Of a stretch of 64,000 nucleotides of DNA, positions 9,489-18,336 are shown one piece after another. The translations under genes and the position numbers were made by a program. The first letter of the stretch is position 1. Every line of letters starts with the position of its first letter. Origin of the DNA: CAYYKD01 sp964471825 (GTDB lineage Bacteria > Spirochaetota > GWE2-31-10 > CAYYKD01); contig CAYYKD010000004.1 of the NCBI GenBank assembly GCA_964471825.1, positions 65,693 to 129,692 of the forward strand, given 5' to 3'. The notes beneath the pieces were generated by a model that was not told the DNA's origin, ran no database searches, and saw only the letters and a list, made by a program, of their open reading frames with translations.

Positions 9489-10424
9489 TTAAGATGTCTG
9501 AGACTTTTCTGTTATCTGAGTTTTCTCTGTTATCTGAGTTTTCTCTGTTATCTGAGTTTTCTCTAGGTTCTCTTTAAATAACTTATTGTTTGGTTTCAAC
9601 TGTAAAGCTTTGTTGAACTCTTCTTCTGCTTTATCCATCATAGCAAGTTTCATATAGATCTCACCACGATGATTATATGAATAAGGATTAAAAGGGGCGG
9701 CCTCAACAAACTCGGTTGCTAATTTTATCGCAGTCTGTTGATCCGAGTCTCTTTTTTGATCTATTCCAAGCTGAGCAAATACAGCGGCTCTCTTAATATA
9801 GAGTTCAGGAATCCTACCGCCGGATAATTCTATTGATTTATCATAATCCTGTAGTGACTGTTCATATTTACCGTCTGCAAAATATAAATCACCCCTTAAA
9901 ACAAAAGCTTCAGGCCGGGATTCATCAATATTTATTGCCTTATCTATTATAGATAAAACCTCACTTAAATCTTCCTCCGCTGATTCAGGCAGATCGTTTT
10001 TCCTTGCCTCTATATAATCATATATACAATGAGCATATTGAATATAAACAGAATAGTCTTCTTCAGAATTTTCAATAATCAATTGATACTGTGCTAATGC
10101 TTTTTCATGCAACCCCTTTAATGAATATATTTCTGCAATCTTTAAATGTGCCTCAAAATTAGTCTCATCAATCTCAATTGTTTTTTGAAAATCAGATAGT
10201 GCTTCATCAAGATTATCATTTGATAACCTAAAATTTGCCCTCTGAAAATAAACATCAGGATTTTCCGGGTCATTTTCAACAAGACTATTAAATTCCGACT
10301 CAGACTCACCGGACAGCTCATTAAAATGTTTACCATCATGATCCTGTATTGGTCTATTCATATAGGCAATCAAACCAACAATAAAAACAACCCCAACAAC
10401 CGACCATAAAATTGACATAAACAT
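9489..10424 (-). CDS. Membrane-anchored TPR protein with tandem C-terminal hexapeptides
   Basis: Probable scaffold protein facing the periplasm or cytoplasm. An N-terminal transmembrane helix (ILWSVVGVVFIVGLIAYM) is followed by six or so tetratricopeptide repeats, for example NPDVYFQRANFRLSNDNLDE, ALSDFQKTIEID and PYSYNHRGEIYMKLAMMDKA. The last ~24 residues are repeats of EKTQIT, encoded by an 18-bp tandem array. ATG 10424 follows GAGG with 5-nt spacing. Partners are unknown. It appears monocistronic, with a divergent promoter region on its 5' side. Confidence 0.8.
   Translation of the reverse strand: MFMSILWSVVGVVFIVGLIAYMNRPIQDHDGKHFNELSGESESEFNSLVENDPENPDVYFQRANFRLSNDNLDEALSDFQKTIEIDETNFEAHLKIAEIYSLKGLHEKALAQYQLIIENSEEDYSVYIQYAHCIYDYIEARKNDLPESAEEDLSEVLSIIDKAINIDESRPEAFVLRGDLYFADGKYEQSLQDYDKSIELSGGRIPELYIKRAAVFAQLGIDQKRDSDQQTAIKLATEFVEAAPFNPYSYNHRGEIYMKLAMMDKAEEEFNKALQLKPNNKLFKENLEKTQITEKTQITEKTQITEKSQTS
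9511..9564. repeat. 18-bp tandem repeat, 3 exact units
   Basis: Units 9511-9528, 9529-9546 and 9547-9564 are identical (GTTATCTGAGTTTTCTCT). A diverged unit precedes them at 9493-9510. The repeat is in frame within the TPR gene and encodes EKTQIT, so copy-number change would lengthen or shorten the tail without breaking the frame. Confidence 0.9.
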
Positions 10425-10597
10425 ATAAACCTCACTATTAATTACTTGTTCGATTAAGCATTCAATTAATAATTTTTAATTATTTTTAACTTTTATACTT
10501 GCTTTTTTATATAATAAAATGCTATAATTATCAAACTAAATTTTATTTAAAATATTTTGCTATGATAGTGACAAAATATTTTAAATATATTTTTATG

Positions 10598-10633
10598 TAT
10601 AATTTTATTTTGTATTTAGAAAAGGAGTGAAGG
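10598..10633 (+). promoter_or_regulatory. -10 box and strong ribosome site for the cyanophycinase-like gene
   Basis: TATAAT at 10598-10603 has only a weak -35 (TGACAA near 10569). The ribosome site AAAGGAG lies at ~10620-10626 before ATG 10634. The surrounding ~200 bp separate two divergent genes and are extremely AT-rich. Confidence 0.5.
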
Positions 10634-12064
10634 ATGAAGAAGTTTTTAGTTGGATTTATAGTAGTCACAATGTTTGTTTCCTTAATGACTACGGGGTGTA
10701 AAACTGATAATAATAAGGTTAGCGACAAATCATTATCAGGATCAACATCAACAAAGGTAGTTGATGAACCGATTATACTTGTAAAAAAAGAAAATATTGT
10801 ATCTGTAGATGATGAAAAATCAATCAGAGTAACAGGTTTGAAAGTTGGTGCTGCTTATAGAATAGTACTTAATGATAGAGACAGAAAGACTGATGACGCT
10901 GAAACCGGTCTGGTTGATATGGAGATTTATAGAAAAGATGGCTACACAACTGAGGGATATGAAGGACCTCATGGTGGAAAATGGTATTCGAATGATGATC
11001 CTGCAGTATTTTTTAAGGCACAGGATGATGAGATCGAATTATTCGTCTTTGCAGCAAGGGATAAGTATGTAGGCACATTCAGAGTAACTGTTTCTGAGAC
11101 AGATCCAAAAAATGTCCCGACAGTTAAAAAAGAAACAGTTGAAGATGTTGCAACTATTCTTGTTGGTAAAGCAGCAGATACAAAAACTAAGTCAAGATAT
11201 GGAATATTCCTTACTGGCGGAGTTAGTTTACCATCAGATGCAAAAAAATGGGTTCTTGAAATGGCCGGCGGCGGTGGAGATTTTGTTTTCATTACAACAA
11301 AAGATGATGATACATATTATCCGGTTCATGGTTTTGACTCATCAAGAACGCTAGTTCTTACATCAAAAGAGGCAGCAAATACTGATTTTGTTTACAATAC
11401 TCTTATGAAGGCAGAAGCTGTATTCTTTGACGGTGGGGATCAAAGTAAATATGTTGATTTCTATATGGGTTCTAAGGTAGAAAAAGCTATTAATTACCTC
11501 GCAACAGTAAAGAAAATTCCTATAGGCGGCACAAGTGCCGGTCTTCATATATTAGGTAAATATTCCTATGCAGCAAGACACAATGCCAATCTAAAAGGTG
11601 TAGATGTACTTGATGATCCATACAACGAGTTTATAGACATTGAGGATAATTTCCTAAAATTACCTTTTCTTGAAGATGTAATAACTGACTCTCACTTCAC
11701 ACAGAGAGAGAGAGAGGGTCGACTAATTGGGTTTGTTGGAAGAATAATGTTAGATGAGAAATTTAAGAAGAATAAAAATGTAATCGGTATCGGTGTAGAT
11801 GAAAGTACATCAATGTGTATAGAGAATGATGGCTCAGTTACGGTCTTTGGTGCTGACTCTGCCCACATTTACATCCCTGTAACGACACCTGAAACCTTTG
11901 TTGAGGGTGATTTCATTGAATGGAACAGAGATGGAAAAGCATTAAAATACATTAAGCTTAAAGCTACCGGTAAAAAAACTGATCTTAACTGGAAAAACAT
12001 ACGATCATATTCAAAACATGGTTGGATATCAGTCAAAGATGGCGATGTAGCTATTTCAGAATAA
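10634..12064 (+). CDS. Cyanophycinase-like lipoprotein (peptidase family S51)
   Basis: Predicted cell-envelope or extracellular serine exopeptidase of the S51 family, which cleaves cyanophycin or related isoaspartyl peptides. The signal peptide ends in a lipobox (SLMTTGC), so it is a lipoprotein. Residues ~35-165 form a separate beta-rich domain. The S51 domain follows: FFDGGDQ, the nucleophile elbow GGTSAG with Ser301, DSHFTQREREGRL, and GIGVDESTS. These match the catalytic Ser and the conserved Gln/Arg region of cyanophycinases. Substrate is not proven; cyanophycin, or another acidic isopeptide scavenged from the environment, is the natural guess. A strong terminator follows. Confidence 0.85.
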   Translation: MKKFLVGFIVVTMFVSLMTTGCKTDNNKVSDKSLSGSTSTKVVDEPIILVKKENIVSVDDEKSIRVTGLKVGAAYRIVLNDRDRKTDDAETGLVDMEIYRKDGYTTEGYEGPHGGKWYSNDDPAVFFKAQDDEIELFVFAARDKYVGTFRVTVSETDPKNVPTVKKETVEDVATILVGKAADTKTKSRYGIFLTGGVSLPSDAKKWVLEMAGGGGDFVFITTKDDDTYYPVHGFDSSRTLVLTSKEAANTDFVYNTLMKAEAVFFDGGDQSKYVDFYMGSKVEKAINYLATVKKIPIGGTSAGLHILGKYSYAARHNANLKGVDVLDDPYNEFIDIEDNFLKLPFLEDVITDSHFTQREREGRLIGFVGRIMLDEKFKKNKNVIGIGVDESTSMCIENDGSVTVFGADSAHIYIPVTTPETFVEGDFIEWNRDGKALKYIKLKATGKKTDLNWKNIRSYSKHGWISVKDGDVAISE

Positions 12065-12076
12065 CTTTTTAGATTT

Positions 12077-12104
12077 AAGGGCGGGGATTTACCTGCCCTT
12101 TTTT
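12077..12104 (+). terminator. Factor-independent terminator
   Basis: AAGGGCGGGG, a short loop, then ACCTGCCCTT followed by TTTT, 13 bp after the stop codon of the cyanophycinase-like gene. Confidence 0.85.
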
Positions 12105-12121
12105 ATTAGCGGGAGTACTAG

Positions 12122-13174
12122 ATGAAAAAATATTTATTACCGGTATTTATGTCAAATTACCTACTATATTCACAGGCAGGTAATGTTTCATCCGCATTTG
12201 TAAATTCAAGAAATACGGATGGGCTACTATGGTTTTTTGTATTTTCATGTATTGGTGTTTCGATATTTTCCGGATATAGGATAATACTCCACCTAATTAG
12301 GAGTAAAAAAAATAATCCAAAAAGTTTTATAAAAAATATAATTGGCAAACACTACGAAATTAATTTAATAGAAAAAAAAGCAGTATTTCAAATTATCGAT
12401 GAATTCAGAAAGTCTGACATAATTGCCTCTGAGATACCATCAAATATTCTAGAAAAGTACACAGAATTTTTTATCTCAAATCTACATAGACTTAAAATCA
12501 GCGATTCTGAGGCTGAGATGTTACGAAAAAAAAACTACCCCTTAGTAAAAAATACTCCGGTCGAAATCGAGATAAAGGATGAAAATAGATTGCTGGTTTT
12601 TGAATCTAAAGTAGTTCATATTGATAATAGAACTATTACACTTGCATTTTTTGGAACAAACGAATACACAATTCAAAAAGGAACCCCTATTCACATTTGT
12701 TATACTATAAATAAGGCATTTATCAGCGGGAACTCCAGAGTAACAGGCATATACAGCGGCGATAGAATTGTGATATTACACCCTGATACTTTTAGTCTTT
12801 CAAATGAAAGGAGATACTCCAGAATTCCAATTAGTAAAGTATATGGATCACTGGAAGTTCGAAACAGCGAGGATATCATCGATTTTCAACTTATTGATAT
12901 AAGTGTTGAGGGGATTAGAATTAAAACTCAATGGCGATTAAAAAAGAACACGATCTACAAAGTAGCATTTAAAGATAAACTCGGCGGAGTTGATTATATC
13001 ATTGATAAAATTGACTGTGTTATTTGTAAAACATTTATTGGTGAAAGAGGTTATAGAGAATATGGGATGGCATTCTTCTATCCTAACTATGAGACAAAGA
13101 GAATGCTGATCAACTACATTAAAAAACTAGGTGAATTTCATACGATCAACACACCAAAAATAACAATTAAATAA
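12122..13174 (+). CDS. Membrane-anchored PilZ-domain protein (c-di-GMP effector)
   Basis: Predicted cyclic-di-GMP receptor of the YcgR/PlzA type. A hydrophobic helix near residues 35-55 (LWFFVFSCIGVSIFSGY) anchors it. A YcgR-N-like beta domain follows (~residues 135-230), then a C-terminal PilZ domain with RRYSRIPI (the RxxxR c-di-GMP motif) and DISVEG (the D/NxSxxG motif), both intact. In flagellated bacteria such proteins tune motility; here that is inference. ATG 12122 follows GGGAG. Its 3' end overlaps the convergent gene by 8 bp. Confidence 0.82.
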   Translation: MKKYLLPVFMSNYLLYSQAGNVSSAFVNSRNTDGLLWFFVFSCIGVSIFSGYRIILHLIRSKKNNPKSFIKNIIGKHYEINLIEKKAVFQIIDEFRKSDIIASEIPSNILEKYTEFFISNLHRLKISDSEAEMLRKKNYPLVKNTPVEIEIKDENRLLVFESKVVHIDNRTITLAFFGTNEYTIQKGTPIHICYTINKAFISGNSRVTGIYSGDRIVILHPDTFSLSNERRYSRIPISKVYGSLEVRNSEDIIDFQLIDISVEGIRIKTQWRLKKNTIYKVAFKDKLGGVDYIIDKIDCVICKTFIGERGYREYGMAFFYPNYETKRMLINYIKKLGEFHTINTPKITIK

Positions 13175-13760
13175 TCTGCAATATACTCGTTATGCTTCGA
13201 TAGTTTAATACGCCCTCTTCAGGTCTACTTACATCCTTCCTTGAGTAATAACCGATCCAGTACATTAGATCAAATCGTCTAACATTACTATCTATCTTTG
13301 ATATTCTTTCATATCTTATACCGGAACCTTCAATTGTATCTAAAAATTTTTTGTATATCTGAGTGGGGAATATAAAAATTTTATCTCTGTCCCTATATAT
13401 TGATGAAAAAATATTAAATGTATCAAATATACAGCTAATCCGATAGTTTATTTTTTTAAGATAGGCTTCATAGTCTGTATCTACTTCACTATCAAAAAAA
13501 TCCAGATTAAAATCGGGTAAAACCTTAGTCATATAGAGAGCTGAATTCCTGTATTCAATCTCTGGTGAAATAGTCATAAATTTTTCTGTAATAAGTTTTT
13601 TTATTATCTCAGATTTTTCAAAGTGCATATCTCTATTGTGAAACATATAGAAATTAAACGGCTCCTTTGATATCTCTGTAAACAACTCGCTCTCTACATC
13701 CTTTATCTCTAGTTCCTCTGAAGAATAAAAAGCTACTATTGTTACCGGTTTTTCACTCAT
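13167..13760 (-). CDS. Hypothetical protein, last gene of a minus-strand operon
   Basis: No family was recognised. 197 aa, soluble, mixed alpha/beta, rich in aromatic and acidic residues; no signal peptide, membrane helix or metal motif is seen. It starts at ATG 13760, 11 bp after the alcohol-dehydrogenase-like gene, so the two are almost certainly co-transcribed. Its stop region overlaps the convergent PilZ gene by 8 bp. Confidence 0.65.
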   Translation of the reverse strand: MSEKPVTIVAFYSSEELEIKDVESELFTEISKEPFNFYMFHNRDMHFEKSEIIKKLITEKFMTISPEIEYRNSALYMTKVLPDFNLDFFDSEVDTDYEAYLKKINYRISCIFDTFNIFSSIYRDRDKIFIFPTQIYKKFLDTIEGSGIRYERISKIDSNVRRFDLMYWIGYYSRKDVSRPEEGVLNYRSITSILQII

Positions 13761-13771
13761 AATTTGACCTG

Positions 13772-14920
13772 CTAATAAGCTGATTCAAGTATAGAATATA
13801 GCTCTTCAGAATCGCATGACCTCGGAATATACTTCAAGAAATCAAACTTTCTAGCGTCATCAGCCACATTATTTAAACTATCCTTATTCAGATCAAATTC
13901 TATAAGCCTCACAGGTAATTGAAGCTCAATTATTATTCGCCTTACCTTCTCGATTGCCTTGATAGCCGCCTCAACAACACTTAAACCTGATATATCCTCT
14001 CCAAGTGCCTGACAAATTTTAACAAGTTTCTCAGGAACTGCGGTAATATTATAGTCAAGTACATGTGGAAGTATGATTGCTGTTGCCATAGACTTATGAA
14101 TTTTAAACTTGGCATTTAACACAAATGAGAGTGCTGTTGTTATCCCGGGAGATGACATTGCAAGCCCTACACAGCTACACATACCTGCCATAGAGATATT
14201 TGAACACGCTATAATATCATCAGGTGCATTAACTACTTTGAAAATATTCTGACTTATCAATTCAATCGCCTTTAGAAATAGTGTATCTGATAGATAATTT
14301 GACTTAACCGATAAAAATCCCTCTATGGCATTCGAAAGTATATCAATAGATATCGCCGCTGTCTGCCTTCTGTTAATTGTAGTGGTAATTAGCGGATCAA
14401 ACAGCACAAACTTAGTTGTACCCCTTGGAACATTCATCATAACTGCATTGTTGTATCTAATATCTGTTATGCAGAAATTATCAGTAAACATAAATGGATT
14501 TCTTGGTGTTGAGGGGATCTCAATATAGGGAAGTGGCGGGGCGATCATCTTATCACCATCTATATACCTTTCAATATTACCCGCATTTGTTGAGAGTGCC
14601 GCTATACATTTTGCTATCGATAAAGCTCTAACCCCACCCATTCCAATAACAACATCCGCATAGGCAGATCTTGCCAGCTCAGCTCCATCATTTACTATCT
14701 CAGTTCCCGAATACATTACAACTTCATCAAACACTATGGTCTTACAGTTTTTATTTTTAAGGATTTCTACAACCCGGTCTATCAACTCGGACTCATGCAG
14801 AACTCCCTCTGTTACAAGTATCGCCTTATTACCAAACTCATTAACTGCATTTCCTATACGATTTACACAATCAACGCCAAATTTTAACTGTGATGGTATA
14901 CTAAAATCAAAAACTCCCAA
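13772..14920 (-). CDS. Iron-alcohol-dehydrogenase-fold protein with degenerate active site
   Basis: The fold and length (382 aa) match group III iron-dependent alcohol dehydrogenases, and collinear landmarks are clear: ADVVIGMGG, IDILSNAIEGFLS, AIILPHVLDYN. The catalytic motifs are broken. The NAD-binding GGGS reads GGVR (95-98). The TTAGT segment reads STPRNPF. Of the metal ligands, the Asp is kept (D193), the next His is N197, the third is F266, and the fourth aligns to K276, with H275 beside it. It is probably not a normal iron dehydrogenase and may be a pseudoenzyme or have a new role. TTG 14920 is the likely start, with AGGGGG 6 nt upstream. It lies 118 bp downstream of an intact aldehyde dehydrogenase. 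Confidence 0.75.
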   Translation of the reverse strand: MGVFDFSIPSQLKFGVDCVNRIGNAVNEFGNKAILVTEGVLHESELIDRVVEILKNKNCKTIVFDEVVMYSGTEIVNDGAELARSAYADVVIGMGGVRALSIAKCIAALSTNAGNIERYIDGDKMIAPPLPYIEIPSTPRNPFMFTDNFCITDIRYNNAVMMNVPRGTTKFVLFDPLITTTINRRQTAAISIDILSNAIEGFLSVKSNYLSDTLFLKAIELISQNIFKVVNAPDDIIACSNISMAGMCSCVGLAMSSPGITTALSFVLNAKFKIHKSMATAIILPHVLDYNITAVPEKLVKICQALGEDISGLSVVEAAIKAIEKVRRIIIELQLPVRLIEFDLNKDSLNNVADDARKFDFLKYIPRSCDSEELYSILESAY

Positions 14921-15038
14921 AATACGCCCCCTGCAAACAGCTTCGAAAAAACACTGCCCTTACTGTATCTATATCATACAAATAATATTCAACTAACCAT
15001 ATATGCAAGTATAAAATCGGCAAGTAGAGACATAAAAA

Positions 15039-16427
15039 TCACAATTTACCAAACAATCTCATTAACATTTTTACTTTATCCCTATATGGGGGATATCGTA
15101 GAGGTATATCAACAATATTAGACTTACTAAGGATAGACTTATAATGTGTAAATGCCTCAAATGAGGCCTTTCCATGATAGTAACCAAAACCACTATTGCC
15201 TACTCCACCAAATGGCAAATTATTGTTCGCAACATGCATTATGGTATCATTTATACAACCGCCACCATAAACCAGATTATTAAATATATACTTAATATCT
15301 GCTTTATTCCTGCCAAAATAGTACAAAGCTAACGGCCTATCAAGTGCATCCATTCTCGTTTTTATATCTGTAAGTGCCTTAAACTTCAACACAGGTAGAA
15401 TCGGCCCAAATATCTCATCCTTCATTACAGGTGAATCATTATTTAGATCGATCAATATTGTTGGTTCTATCTTTCTGAAAACACTGTCAACTTTTCCCCC
15501 AAAATAGATCTGTTCATTTTTAAGATAGCCTGACACCCTGGCAAAATGTTTATCATTGATTATTGACGGAAGGTCAACAGATTTTAACGGCTCCTCTCCA
15601 TAGAATTTCTTTATAGAGTTCACCAGCATAGGTAGAAAGAGATCATAGATTTCTTCATGAACCAGAAGGTGATCAGGTGCAACACAGGTCTGACCTGCAT
15701 TAATCAGTTTACCCCATATAATTCTATCTGCAGCTTTTAATAAATCTGCATCCCTATTTACAATACAGGGGCTTTTACCACCCAATTCAAGTATAACAGG
15801 GGTTAGATTCTCTGCTGCCGACTTCATTACCAACTTGCCAAGAGACGGACTCCCTGTAAAAAAAATTAGATCCCATTTTTGTCTAAGAAGGAGTTCATTA
15901 ACTTCCCTTCCCCCCTCGAGACATGCTACAAATGAACCGGAAAAAACCTTTTTAATAATTTTGTCTAAAACTGAGCTTGTGTTTTTAGTGTACTCTGCAG
16001 GCTTAACCAGAGCACAGTTTCCAGATGATATCGCACCTATCAATGGTGAGATCAGCAATTGAAACGGGTAATTCCATGGAGCAATTATTAGTACTACACC
16101 AAAAGGTTCAGGGATGACGAAGCTCTTTGAGACTGCATTAATTATCGAGGTCTTAACGGACCTAATTTTCATCATCTTCTTTAAATGCTTTATGTGATAA
16201 TCAATCTCCTCAATAACCATAGCAATCTCAGTTGCATAGGTTTCAAATGGCGATTTATTAAAATCATTTTTAAGTGCCGTTATAATCTCATCTGTATTTA
16301 ATATGATCTCTCTTTTTAATCTACTGAGAGCCTCCCTTCTATAGTCAATTGATCTGGTAATGCCGCTATTAAAATGGTCTCTCAAGACGGAAACAATATT
16401 CGAGACCTCATCCTTGTCAATTTGCAT
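15039..16427 (-). CDS. Aldehyde dehydrogenase, class 3-like
   Basis: NAD(P)-dependent oxidation of aldehydes to acids. Family motifs are intact: APWNYPFQL, FTGSPSLGK (cofactor loop), LELGGKSP (general-base Glu), NAGQTCVAPDH (nucleophilic Cys), DEIFGPILPV and LPFGGVGNSGFG. The C-terminus has the basic/hydrophobic tail found in membrane-associated ALDH3 enzymes. The ATG at 16427 is chosen over the upstream in-frame TTG because GAGGAG sits 7 nt before it. It lies 24 bp behind the deaminase gene. Long-chain or lipid-derived aldehydes are a plausible substrate by family resemblance only. Confidence 0.92.
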   Translation of the reverse strand: MQIDKDEVSNIVSVLRDHFNSGITRSIDYRREALSRLKREIILNTDEIITALKNDFNKSPFETYATEIAMVIEEIDYHIKHLKKMMKIRSVKTSIINAVSKSFVIPEPFGVVLIIAPWNYPFQLLISPLIGAISSGNCALVKPAEYTKNTSSVLDKIIKKVFSGSFVACLEGGREVNELLLRQKWDLIFFTGSPSLGKLVMKSAAENLTPVILELGGKSPCIVNRDADLLKAADRIIWGKLINAGQTCVAPDHLLVHEEIYDLFLPMLVNSIKKFYGEEPLKSVDLPSIINDKHFARVSGYLKNEQIYFGGKVDSVFRKIEPTILIDLNNDSPVMKDEIFGPILPVLKFKALTDIKTRMDALDRPLALYYFGRNKADIKYIFNNLVYGGGCINDTIMHVANNNLPFGGVGNSGFGYYHGKASFEAFTHYKSILSKSNIVDIPLRYPPYRDKVKMLMRLFGKL

Positions 16428-16451
16428 TTCTTTACTCCTCGTATTCAACTC

Positions 16452-16943
16452 CTACTTATCTGTCTTACAACAGCTCTGTTCTTTTTCTTCATTATCTATC
16501 GGATGCACTACCCAATCCTTCTCGGGATAGAACTCATGGATTTCACCTGATGGGGTCAGTAGCGTTACTTTTTTAATATTAGCATTACTTATCATCGCCT
16601 TACACTGATTACACACGACTGTATGACCAACTATATATATATGTGCAAAATCTGTTGAATGACCATTTCTGGCGGCTAGGCTTATCGCATTTGACTCTGC
16701 ATGGCTACCCACCGCCCTACATCTCTCAAGTTGAGTTCCGCTTTTTATGTTATGCCGATCTCGATAGCAATAACCGATCTCGATACAATTCCTCTGATAC
16801 TGCGGTGATCCATTATATCCTGTACTTATAATATCACGATTTTTTACTATAACAGCACCTACATGATTACGGAGACAACTCGATCTTTCTGCTACCACCT
16901 TAGCAATATTAATAAAATATTCATCCCAATCAGGTCTACTCAT
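16452..16943 (-). CDS. dCMP/cytidine deaminase family protein (ComEB-like)
   Basis: Zinc-dependent deaminase of the CDA fold, most like dCMP deaminase, which makes dUMP for thymidylate synthesis. The zinc and proton-shuttle motif is GSHAESNAI (HAE). The second motif is VVCNQC rather than the usual PCxxC, but both zinc cysteines remain. The insert YNGSPQYQRNC, plus RNHVGAVIVKN, fits dCMP deaminases. The C-terminal QSCCKTDK adds two extra cysteines. It is part of the minus-strand run between the FecR-like and ALDH genes. Confidence 0.88.
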   Translation of the reverse strand: MSRPDWDEYFINIAKVVAERSSCLRNHVGAVIVKNRDIISTGYNGSPQYQRNCIEIGYCYRDRHNIKSGTQLERCRAVGSHAESNAISLAARNGHSTDFAHIYIVGHTVVCNQCKAMISNANIKKVTLLTPSGEIHEFYPEKDWVVHPIDNEEKEQSCCKTDK

Positions 16944-16980
16944 TTAAGCCCCCCATCTCTTTCAAAGCTTTTACTATATT

Positions 16981-18336
16981 CTATCTTTCAAGTGTCTCAT
17001 TTACAAACTCCAGTCTTACTATCGATACCGGTATTTCACCGGATTCTGTAATCTGAAATTTAACATTTTTTGCCGGCTCTTTTTCAATATCTCTTATTAT
17101 AAATTCTTCTGTACCTATGTTGCCAAGCTCAAGCCTTCTAATTGAAATATCAGAGATCAACTCAAAGATATCCCCGCTTTTTACAACTTGATTGCTAAGT
17201 TCATACTCAATAGACTCACCAGAGATACCGATTCTTTTAAATGAAACTGATTTTCCATTCACTCTAATCACTATCAAACCATAGAATACTTTTAGATCAA
17301 TATGCTTATATCCACTATCCTCTCTAATACTAAAGAAGTTATTCACGATAAAACCAGAGTAATTTTGAACAATATTATGATAACCCTTAGATAAACCTAA
17401 GATATATCTCTTTCCTTTCTCCAAAGGAATATTTCTTAATGTTACTATTGAACTATCAGCCGGAACTTCAAATTCAACAAATCCCACCTCATTTTCAGCA
17501 AATGTCGTTAAGGCCAAAGGCAAAACAGGGGCCTTTGAATATGGGAACTTTATAGGTGTGTTTCTTACTGCATTCTGAATATATTCAGAGTTTAAACCTA
17601 CTGGAGAATCTGATTCATATAATTGCTTAAGAAGATTATCAAGGCTCACCTGATGGTTCATCTTTACAACAAAATACTCTCCTTGAGTTAACCTGTTTGA
17701 ACGATTAATTAATCGCTCTATAGACTCTGTAATTACAAAACTCTTCTTTTCCTTAAGTAACAAAAACCTGGTTGAAAATGGACGATAGAATACCTCACCC
17801 TTGTTACATATAATTGCAGTTGCAAGGTCAGATTCCTTATAGACCATTATATCACCATCAGAAATGTAGGATATTGACTCTGTAGTCGTTATCTTCAATA
17901 ATGAATTATTAGAATAATACTTTATTGAACAACCCAAGCCCCCTTTTTCAAGCACTAATGATGTCTCCTTGTTTTCGCGTTTATCATCAAATCTTTCAAT
18001 ATAATCAACGAATACAATGCTATTAGGATAAATAGTATAATAACCGCTTCCCTGAGAATATAACACAGCATAGGCACCCGCACCTGTTCTAATAACAGTA
18101 TTGTTTTTTATTGATATGCCCGGTCTAACTCTTTCTTTACTCTTCCCCTGCATACTGATAAAAATATCGTTGCCCTCAGCGTAAACTAATTTTAGCAAAA
18201 TCTGGGGACTCTCCCCCTTAAATAACCCATCAAGAAAACCTAGGCGAATATCTATCAGATTAAACGCTAATACATATAGAGCTATAGTGAGAATAAATAC
18301 TACTATAAAAATCTTTGCATCAGAAAGACGCTTCAT
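16981..18336 (-). CDS. FecR-like membrane-anchored protein
   Basis: Envelope protein of unknown role. An N-terminal transmembrane helix (IFIVVFILTIALYVLAF) is followed by a FecR-type beta domain (GISIKNNTVIRTGAGAYAVLY) and long beta-rich sequence to residue 451. FecR domains are thought to sense or scaffold in the periplasm. The start codon overlaps the end of the upstream peptide-binding lipoprotein gene by 4 bp, so the two are coupled, and the deaminase gene follows after 37 bp. No catalytic motif is seen. Confidence 0.68.
   Translation of the reverse strand: MKRLSDAKIFIVVFILTIALYVLAFNLIDIRLGFLDGLFKGESPQILLKLVYAEGNDIFISMQGKSKERVRPGISIKNNTVIRTGAGAYAVLYSQGSGYYTIYPNSIVFVDYIERFDDKRENKETSLVLEKGGLGCSIKYYSNNSLLKITTTESISYISDGDIMVYKESDLATAIICNKGEVFYRPFSTRFLLLKEKKSFVITESIERLINRSNRLTQGEYFVVKMNHQVSLDNLLKQLYESDSPVGLNSEYIQNAVRNTPIKFPYSKAPVLPLALTTFAENEVGFVEFEVPADSSIVTLRNIPLEKGKRYILGLSKGYHNIVQNYSGFIVNNFFSIREDSGYKHIDLKVFYGLIVIRVNGKSVSFKRIGISGESIEYELSNQVVKSGDIFELISDISIRRLELGNIGTEEFIIRDIEKEPAKNVKFQITESGEIPVSIVRLEFVNETLER

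Noticed and set aside
13772..16943. Bacterial microcompartment or alcohol-fermentation operon (aldehyde plus alcohol dehydrogenase)
   Set aside because: No shell proteins, and the alcohol-dehydrogenase homologue lacks its catalytic residues.
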